Below are positions 15,895 to 21,217 of a DNA stretch of 21,217 nucleotides, piece by piece (the stretch's first letter is position 1; each line of letters starts with the position of its first letter). Below the pieces are notes generated by a model that saw only the letters and a list, made by a program, of their open reading frames with translations, did no database searches and was not told the DNA's origin. Location of the stretch: assembly GCA_026461645.1 (NCBI GenBank), contig JAPJMP010000150.1:1-21217 (forward strand). The letters are read 5' to 3'. This DNA comes from Burkholderiales bacterium. Lineage in GTDB: Bacteria > Pseudomonadota > Gammaproteobacteria > Burkholderiales > UBA11063. The position numbers and the translations under genes were made by a program.

Positions 15895-16494
15895 ATGGCT
15901 GAAATTGATAATAAAATTATCTTAGGTTTTGGTGGATTAGGTGTAGTTGGTTTTACCGTGTTAATTTTAATTGCCCCTTATCGAATGAGACGCGTCTTGG
16001 GATTTATTAATCCATGGGATGATGCCTTAGGCAAAGGATATCAATTAACGCACTCATTATTAGCGGTAGGACATGGCGGGTGGTTTGGAGTCGGCGTTGG
16101 TAATAGTATTGAAAAATTATTTTATTTGCCTGAAGCGCATACCGATTTTATTTTGGCTATTGTGGCTGAAGAGTCTGGCGTTGTTGGGGTGGCGATAATT
16201 ATTTTATTGTTTTGGATTGTTTTTTATCGCGGATTTGTTGTGGTTGCATATCAAGCAAAAATGTTAAAAAGAAATTTTCAGGCATTGATGGCGCAGGGCA
16301 TTAGTTTATGGTTTTTTGCTCAAGCGATGGTAAACATTGGGGTTACAATTGGCGTATTACCAACTAAAGGGCTTACTTTACCATTTGTTTCTTTTGGTGG
16401 AAGTTCCATTTTAGTTAGCTGTATGGCCTTGGCAATGTTACTTAAAATTGATTATGAGAATAAGCAAATTTTAAAAGGAAATTTTATTGAGTAA
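15895..16494 (+). CDS. ftsW: FtsW C-terminal half (TM7-10) starting at the codon after the TAA
   Basis: A 199-residue continuation of FtsW in the same frame. It has TM7 (about 8-26), the periplasmic loop with PYRMRRVLGFINPWDDALGK (28-47), GYQLTHSLLAVGHGGWFG (48-65) and the catalytic-region PEAHTDF (79-85; D84 is the conserved essential Asp). It ends with TM8-10 and VLPTKGLTLPFVSFGGSS (154-171). All hallmark residues are intact, so there is no sign of decay. ATG 15895 directly follows the TAA; no good Shine-Dalgarno is visible before it. Separate synthesis would most easily work by termination-reinitiation, and otherwise the full protein needs stop-codon read-through. Its end overlaps the TTG start of murG by 8 bp. 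Confidence 0.85.
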   Translation: MAEIDNKIILGFGGLGVVGFTVLILIAPYRMRRVLGFINPWDDALGKGYQLTHSLLAVGHGGWFGVGVGNSIEKLFYLPEAHTDFILAIVAEESGVVGVAIIILLFWIVFYRGFVVVAYQAKMLKRNFQALMAQGISLWFFAQAMVNIGVTIGVLPTKGLTLPFVSFGGSSILVSCMALAMLLKIDYENKQILKGNFIE

Positions 16495-17554
16495 TAAGAA
16501 AATTCTTATTACAGCAGGAGGAACTGGGGGACATGTATTTCCAGCTTTAAGTGTTGCTAATGAATTAAAGAAGAATAATACAGTTATTTGGGTAGGTGCA
16601 AAACGCGGAATTGAAAATCAGATTGTACCTAAAAATGGAATTCAATTATTTTCGATTAACATCTCAGGAGTACGTAATAAAGGTATAAGCAAAATATTAT
16701 TATTACCAATAACTTTAGCCTATGCATTACTACAAGCTTTAATTATTATTCTAAAACATAAACCCAATGTAATTATTGGTTTTGGTGGCTATGCCGCAAT
16801 TCCAACTTGTATTATGGGTAAATTGTGTAATATCCCGGTGTTAATTCATGAACAAAATTCAGTGCCAGGTATGACTAATCGGTTGTTAGCTAAATTTGTG
16901 AATAAAGTAATGGTAGCATTCCCCGATGTATTAATTAAAAACAATAGCATTCTAGTTGGTAACCCAGTACGAGATGAGATAATAAATATGCCAGCTCCTG
17001 ATTTAAGATACGCCAATAGAACGGGTAAGCTTAACCTATTGGTTGTTGGGGGGAGTTTAGGTGCTAAAATTTTTAATGATACTATGCCTTTAGTTGCAGC
17101 TAAGTTAGATAATGTTAACCAGATAACTCATCAATCTGGCAAAACTGAGGTTGATGCTATTGTAAGTAATTATAAAGCCAATGGTTGGAATAATGTGCGC
17201 GTAGTTAATTTTATTGAAAGTATTGCTGATATTTATGCCACGACCGATTTAATTATTTGTCGCTCAGGCGCCTTAACGGTAAGTGAAATACAAGCTGCAG
17301 GAATTGCCGCAATATTTATACCTTATCCATATGCTGTTGACGACCATCAGACTACTAATGTCAAACATTTGGTTGCTGCAGGAGGTGCTTTAATGTTAGA
17401 ACAAAAAAACTTAACGCCAGAAATTTTAGCTAGTAGCATAAATAGCTTTGATCGTGAAAAATGCAAGAGAATGGCAATAATAGCCAATAGTTTAGCGCAA
17501 AAATCAAGTACGCAACAAATTGTCGAACTTGTGAATCAAGCTGTTAGTAATTAA
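16487..17554 (+). CDS. murG: UDP-GlcNAc:lipid I N-acetylglucosaminyltransferase MurG
   Basis: A 355-residue GT-B glycosyltransferase that adds GlcNAc to lipid I on the inner membrane face, giving lipid II. Visible: ILITAGGTGGHVFPAL (6-21), IIGFGGYAA (96-104), HEQNSVPGMTN (121-131), VVGGSLGAKIFN (G-loop 2), CRSGALTVSEIQAAG and IPYPYAVDDHQ (UDP-GlcNAc site). The start is TTG 16487: no ATG or GTG lies before the essential glycine-rich loop, and AAGGA (16475-16479) sits 7 bp upstream. It overlaps ftsW by 8 bp. In most proteobacteria murC follows; here the next gene is a dNTPase. Confidence 0.96.
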   Translation: MSNKKILITAGGTGGHVFPALSVANELKKNNTVIWVGAKRGIENQIVPKNGIQLFSINISGVRNKGISKILLLPITLAYALLQALIIILKHKPNVIIGFGGYAAIPTCIMGKLCNIPVLIHEQNSVPGMTNRLLAKFVNKVMVAFPDVLIKNNSILVGNPVRDEIINMPAPDLRYANRTGKLNLLVVGGSLGAKIFNDTMPLVAAKLDNVNQITHQSGKTEVDAIVSNYKANGWNNVRVVNFIESIADIYATTDLIICRSGALTVSEIQAAGIAAIFIPYPYAVDDHQTTNVKHLVAAGGALMLEQKNLTPEILASSINSFDREKCKRMAIIANSLAQKSSTQQIVELVNQAVSN

Positions 17555-17578
17555 AGAAAATTTTATATTGGAATAAAC

Positions 17579-18703
17579 ATGAGTAATTTAGCTCCATATG
17601 CTATTAATGCCACTGTTGGGCGTAATATCTATGAAGAATCACCTAAGTATCGTAGTGAATTTCAACGTGATCGCGATAGAATTATACATAGTAGTGCCTT
17701 TCGCCGGTTGGAATACAAAACACAAGTATTTATTAATCATGAAGGCGATTTATTCCGTACTCGATTAACACATAGTCTTGAAGTAGCACAGGTGGGTAGG
17801 TCAGTTGCTCAAGCACTAGGATTAAACGTAGATTTAGTTGAGGCGATTTGTTTAGCCCATGATTTAGGGCATACCCCATTTGGCCATACAGGGCAAGAAG
17901 AGCTCAATAGGTGCGTTATAGCAGCAGGTGGCGATGGTTTTGAACATAATTTACAATCTTTACGCATTGTTGAAAAATTAGAAGAACGTTACCCTGAGTT
18001 TAATGGTTTAAATTTAACTTATGAAACTAAAGAAGGTATTTTAAAACACTGTAGTTTAACTAAAGCCAAAGAATTAGGTGCAATCGGACAAAGATTTTTA
18101 TTAAACAAACAACCGTCATTAGAGGCGCAATTAGCCAACGTTGCCGATGAGCTAGCTTATAATTATCATGATATTGATGATGGTTTAAGAGCTAACTTAA
18201 TTTCTTTAGAGCAACTAGAAGAGGTAGAGATAATTAAAACTCAATTAACTCTAATTCGTAATAAGTATCCCCACTTAAATGGTAGAAGATTAGATAAAGA
18301 ATTAGTACGTCAATTAATAAATATAACTATTTTTGATTTAATCACTACCACCACGCAAAATATTCAGCAACAGCAAATAAGTTCACTCTTGCATGTGAGT
18401 TCAGCGCCGCAACTGGTTCAATATAGTAAACAAATGTATGCCCAACAGCGGCAATTGAAAAAGTTTTTAATGAAAAATTTGTATAAACATCACTCGATTG
18501 CTCAATTAAGATTTAAAGCGGCAAATATTATAAAATCATTATTTAACGCTTATATGAGCGATGAGACATTATTGCCGCAACAGTTTAGAGCTAAAATTGC
18601 CGATGAAACATTAATAACTGTTGTGATTGATTATATATCGGGAATGACTGATAGATATGCTTTTCGCCAGTTTAATAAATTATTTGCGGTGGAGTCAGTA
18701 TAA
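17579..18703 (+). CDS. dGTPase-like deoxynucleoside triphosphate triphosphohydrolase
   Basis: A 374-residue HD-domain protein of the dGTPase-like (type 2) family that splits dNTPs into nucleoside and tripolyphosphate. The metal site is visible: H65 in RTRLTHSLEVAQVGR, H94-D95 in LAHDLGHTPFGHTG and D190 in NVADELAYNYHDIDDG. Also present are SSAFRRLEYKTQV (38-50) and FEHNLQSLRI (121-130). The length fits the shorter dGTPase-like group rather than the roughly 500-residue E. coli Dgt. It starts 24 bp after murG with TTGGA (17567-17571) as a weak ribosome binding site, so it is probably co-transcribed with the dcw genes. This couples dNTP pool control to wall synthesis only by position. Confidence 0.92.
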   Translation: MSNLAPYAINATVGRNIYEESPKYRSEFQRDRDRIIHSSAFRRLEYKTQVFINHEGDLFRTRLTHSLEVAQVGRSVAQALGLNVDLVEAICLAHDLGHTPFGHTGQEELNRCVIAAGGDGFEHNLQSLRIVEKLEERYPEFNGLNLTYETKEGILKHCSLTKAKELGAIGQRFLLNKQPSLEAQLANVADELAYNYHDIDDGLRANLISLEQLEEVEIIKTQLTLIRNKYPHLNGRRLDKELVRQLINITIFDLITTTTQNIQQQQISSLLHVSSAPQLVQYSKQMYAQQRQLKKFLMKNLYKHHSIAQLRFKAANIIKSLFNAYMSDETLLPQQFRAKIADETLITVVIDYISGMTDRYAFRQFNKLFAVESV

Positions 18704-18721
18704 TAGTTCCCGCTTTGAATG

Positions 18722-18730
18722 TGCTATAAT
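18722..18730 (+). promoter_or_regulatory. Extended -10 promoter before relA
   Basis: TGCTATAAT is a perfect extended -10 (TGnTATAAT) in the 53-bp gap between the dNTPase and relA genes. No good TTGACA lies 16-18 bp upstream, which is usual for extended -10 promoters. Transcription would start near 18737, about 20 bases before ATG 18757, letting relA be expressed apart from the dcw operon. Confidence 0.6.
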
Positions 18731-18756
18731 AATTAATAAAATTTTGGTTGATTAGA

Positions 18757-21000
18757 ATGGTTACATTAAGAAATACATATACAGACATTGAATCTTGGTT
18801 AGAACTTCAAGAACAAAATTTTAATCAGTCTGAAATCGCTCAGTTTAAAGCTGCGGTTGCTTTAGCTCAAAGTTATTATCAAAACTCTAAATTTTATCCA
18901 ACACAAATTGCAACAATTGATCACGCTATTGCGTGTGCCACCACGGTTGCAAATTTAAATTTATATGCTGATGCGGTTATTGCTACCATTTTATTTGATT
19001 TGCCTAGATTTACTCATGAGTGGAAAAAAGAGGTGAGTGTCTTTGGTGATAAAATTATTGAATTAGTCGATGGAATTAATAAAGTTTCACAAATTCGCAA
19101 AATTGGTACTTTAGCTGATGTAGAAAATCAAATTGATAAATCAGCACAAATTGAAGTAATTCGCAAAATGCTTCTTGCTATGGCAAGCGATATTAGAGTG
19201 GTGTTAATTGTTCTAGTAGGTAGAGGCGAATTAATGCTCAATCTTAAAACCTGTCAAGACATTGATATGCAGAAAAAAATTGCTAATGAAACAGTTAAAA
19301 TTTATGCGCCATTAGCTAATCGTTTAGGAATGTGGCAAGTTAAATGGGAGTTAGAGGATTTATCGTTAAAATATTTGCAGCCAGAACAATATAAAAAAAT
19401 TGCAACTTTGCTTGAAGAAACGCGAGAAGAGCGATTAAATTACATTGAAGTTGTTAAAAGTTTTGTTTCAAAACAAATGGATGAAAGCGGAATTAAAGAC
19501 TATCAAGTAAGTGGTCGAGCAAAACATATATACTCTATTTGGCGAAAGATGAAGAAAAAGAATTATGATTTTAAAGATTTGTACGATATTCGCGCCATTA
19601 GAATTATAGTTCCAGAGATTAAAGATTGCTATACTGTACTGGGAATAGTGCATACTCAATATTCGCCTATTCCTGGAGAATTTGTTGATTATATTTCTAA
19701 TCCTAAAGCGAATAATTATCAAAGCTTACATACCTGTGTTATTGGCCATGAAAATAGAGTTATTGAAATTCAAATTAGAACATTTGCAATGCATGATCAT
19801 GCTGAATATGGAGTGGCTGCTCATTGGCGTTATAAAGAAGTCGATGAAAATGGCGTAGATCAAAATCCTGAGTTTACTGAAAAATTAGCCTGGTTACGTC
19901 AACTATTAGATTGGCGTGATGATTTAATTGATAAAGAAAATGCCGCTGAAGTATTTAAAAACGAAGTTTTCAATGATACTATCTATGTAATGACGCCTAA
20001 TGGTCGTGTAATCTCTTTACCCAAAGGTTCAACGCCAATTGATTTTGCATACCAACTCCATAGTAATTTGGGCCACCGCTGTCGTGGCGCTAAGGTTAAT
20101 GGGCAAATTGTACCATTAAATACAGAACTTGAAAATGGGCAAAAGGTTGAAGTTCTAACTGTTAAACATGGCGGTCCCAGTATACATTGGCTACATGAAG
20201 GATTAGTTAAAAGTTCAAAAGCAATTTCGCATATAAGAAGATTTATTCGCAATCAAAACTCTGAGGAGTTTTATGCTTTAGGTAAAGAAATTTTAGATAA
20301 AGAATGCGCTAAATTTGCAACTAATATTAGGCCTGAAGTCAAAATTATTGTTGCTAAATTAAATTTAGTTAATGAAAAGAATTTATGCATTAATTTAGGT
20401 CGAGGGGACTTTTCGGCGGTAGAATTAAGAGAAACCATTCAGAAAATAATTGAGCAGAAAAAAGCTAGTAAAGCTGAGGGTAAAGATGAAATCATTTTAC
20501 AAGAAATTGCAGCTTTAGAACAACAAGCACAGAGTAAAAAAACACCGAAAAAAATTGCTGGAGTGCTGGTAGATGGAGTGAGTGGCATATTAACTCACAT
20601 TGCAAAATGTTGTAAGCCGTTACCTGGAGATAAAATTATAGGTTTTATTACCCAAGGTAATGGTGTTGCTATTCATCGAACTAATTGTCAGGAATTAAGT
20701 CGGCAAGCGCAAAAGTTTCCTAATAAAGTAGTTACTATTGCATGGGGTTCTGGTGTTGAAAACATGCATTTCAATGTTGATATTGAAGTTGTAGCTAATG
20801 ATAGGTCAGGATTGTTACGTGATTTAACGGTGTTCTTTGCTTCAGAGAAATTATCCATTAATGGCTTACGAAGTGCCGTTAAAAATAATAAAGCCAGCAT
20901 GTTATTTTCCATACAATTAAACAATGGCGTGTTTGATTTTAAATGGTTAGAGAATAAGGTTCTTGCCATAGATGGTGTGCTTGAAGTAGTGCGTAAATAA
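18757..21000 (+). CDS. relA: RelA-type (p)ppGpp synthetase (GTP pyrophosphokinase)
   Basis: A 747-residue long RSH protein; residues here are numbered from TTG 18748, which adds three. The N-terminal hydrolase domain has lost the HD...ED site: the HD position reads FD (83-84) in AVIATILFDLPRF, so the enzyme is synthetase-only. The synthetase domain has SGRAKHIYSIWRKMKKK (255-271), DLYDIRAIRI (277-286), EFVDY (311-315), NNYQSLHT (322-329) and EIQIRTFAMHDHAEYGVAAHW (340-360). TGS (about 410-472), a zinc-finger/CC domain with C621/C622 (about 618-648) and a C-terminal ACT domain (about 676-750) follow. These would bind stalled ribosomes carrying uncharged tRNA. ATG 18757 is preferred: MVTLRN resembles known RelA N-termini. 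EFVD departs from the EXDD of RelA, and NNYQS from the nearly invariant NGYQS. Confidence 0.94.
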   Translation: MVTLRNTYTDIESWLELQEQNFNQSEIAQFKAAVALAQSYYQNSKFYPTQIATIDHAIACATTVANLNLYADAVIATILFDLPRFTHEWKKEVSVFGDKIIELVDGINKVSQIRKIGTLADVENQIDKSAQIEVIRKMLLAMASDIRVVLIVLVGRGELMLNLKTCQDIDMQKKIANETVKIYAPLANRLGMWQVKWELEDLSLKYLQPEQYKKIATLLEETREERLNYIEVVKSFVSKQMDESGIKDYQVSGRAKHIYSIWRKMKKKNYDFKDLYDIRAIRIIVPEIKDCYTVLGIVHTQYSPIPGEFVDYISNPKANNYQSLHTCVIGHENRVIEIQIRTFAMHDHAEYGVAAHWRYKEVDENGVDQNPEFTEKLAWLRQLLDWRDDLIDKENAAEVFKNEVFNDTIYVMTPNGRVISLPKGSTPIDFAYQLHSNLGHRCRGAKVNGQIVPLNTELENGQKVEVLTVKHGGPSIHWLHEGLVKSSKAISHIRRFIRNQNSEEFYALGKEILDKECAKFATNIRPEVKIIVAKLNLVNEKNLCINLGRGDFSAVELRETIQKIIEQKKASKAEGKDEIILQEIAALEQQAQSKKTPKKIAGVLVDGVSGILTHIAKCCKPLPGDKIIGFITQGNGVAIHRTNCQELSRQAQKFPNKVVTIAWGSGVENMHFNVDIEVVANDRSGLLRDLTVFFASEKLSINGLRSAVKNNKASMLFSIQLNNGVFDFKWLENKVLAIDGVLEVVRK

Positions 21001-21016
21001 TAAAAAAGGTAAAACT

Positions 21017-21217
21017 TTGAAAAAATTTGTTTATTTAATCAGCATTAGTTTTATGTTTATTCAAGTTAGTGCCAAAACACCTGTAGATTTTGATAAAAAA
21101 ATTGTTAAATGTAAACTAAATGCTAAAAAGTATATTAAATTAAACGATTCGATGAGTAAAAATTATATTGCAGCAATTTGTAAAGTTGAAAAAAAACATT
21201 CACAAGATGTGGTTAAT
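21017..21217 (+). CDS. Predicted secreted protein, N-terminal part (cut by window end)
   Basis: An open frame of 67 codons from TTG 21017 to the window end, with AAAGG (21005-21009) about 7 bp upstream. It starts with a classic signal peptide: KK at positions 2-3, a hydrophobic core (4-16) and a VSA cleavage motif at 17-19, before K20. The mature part so far is lysine-rich and has two cysteines (C32, C55) that could form a disulfide in the periplasm. I do not recognise the family. It lies 16 bp after relA and may be co-transcribed with it. Confidence 0.55.
   Translation, partial: MKKFVYLISISFMFIQVSAKTPVDFDKKIVKCKLNAKKYIKLNDSMSKNYIAAICKVEKKHSQDVVN

Noticed and set aside
1..21217. CRISPR arrays, insertion sequences, tRNA or rRNA genes, prophage or defence genes
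   Set aside because: None seen: no spaced long direct repeats, no transposase or integrase motifs, and no tRNA/rRNA-like GC-rich structured segments in this AT-rich background.

Overview
The window is AT-rich (roughly one third G+C by eye) and, apart from one intergenic block, fully packed with genes reading on the + strand. It looks like the chromosome of a low-GC Gram-negative bacterium. The division and cell-wall (dcw) gene order, a short 86-residue FtsL, a monofunctional RelA-type (p)ppGpp synthetase, meso-diaminopimelate peptidoglycan (DNPR motif in MurE) and a heptose epimerase for LPS together suggest a proteobacterium. Betaproteobacteria, perhaps a Neisseriales-like lineage, is my best guess, but the lineage is an inference from gene content.

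Region 1 (1-597) holds a 5'-degraded YgjP/DUF45-type metallopeptidase. Region 2 (731-6025) is a tight co-directional run: 5-formyltetrahydrofolate cyclo-ligase, a DegT-family PLP aminotransferase, a PAP2 membrane phosphatase, a MidA/NDUFAF7-like methyltransferase, HldD (heptose epimerase) and a protein with two chorismate-mutase-like domains in tandem. Gaps are 2-29 bp, so one operon is likely. Region 3 (6026-6694) is the only long intergenic stretch. Its right end carries a good sigma70-type promoter and a 10-bp-periodic array of TGGNN boxes that fits a MraZ operator.

Region 4 (6695-17554) is the dcw cluster: mraZ-rsmH-ftsL-ftsI-murE-murF-mraY-murD-ftsW-murG, with overlaps or gaps of at most 14 bp. 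It supplies peptidoglycan precursor synthesis (MurE, MurF, MurD, MraY, MurG) and the septal polymerase/transpeptidase pair FtsW-FtsI with FtsL. The usual tail (murC, ddl, ftsQ, ftsA, ftsZ) is absent. A dNTPase gene (dgt-like) follows murG directly, then relA with its own extended -10 promoter, then the start of a small predicted secreted protein cut by the window edge.

The most striking observations are: (i) ftsW is cut in two by an in-frame TAA followed at once by ATG, in the predicted cytoplasmic loop between TM6 and TM7, with both halves otherwise intact; (ii) the tandem chorismate-mutase-like protein, in which each half keeps a different part of the AroQ active site; (iii) FtsI with SSD in place of the conserved SxN motif; and (iv) RelA with EFVD in place of EXDD and NNYQS in place of NGYQS.
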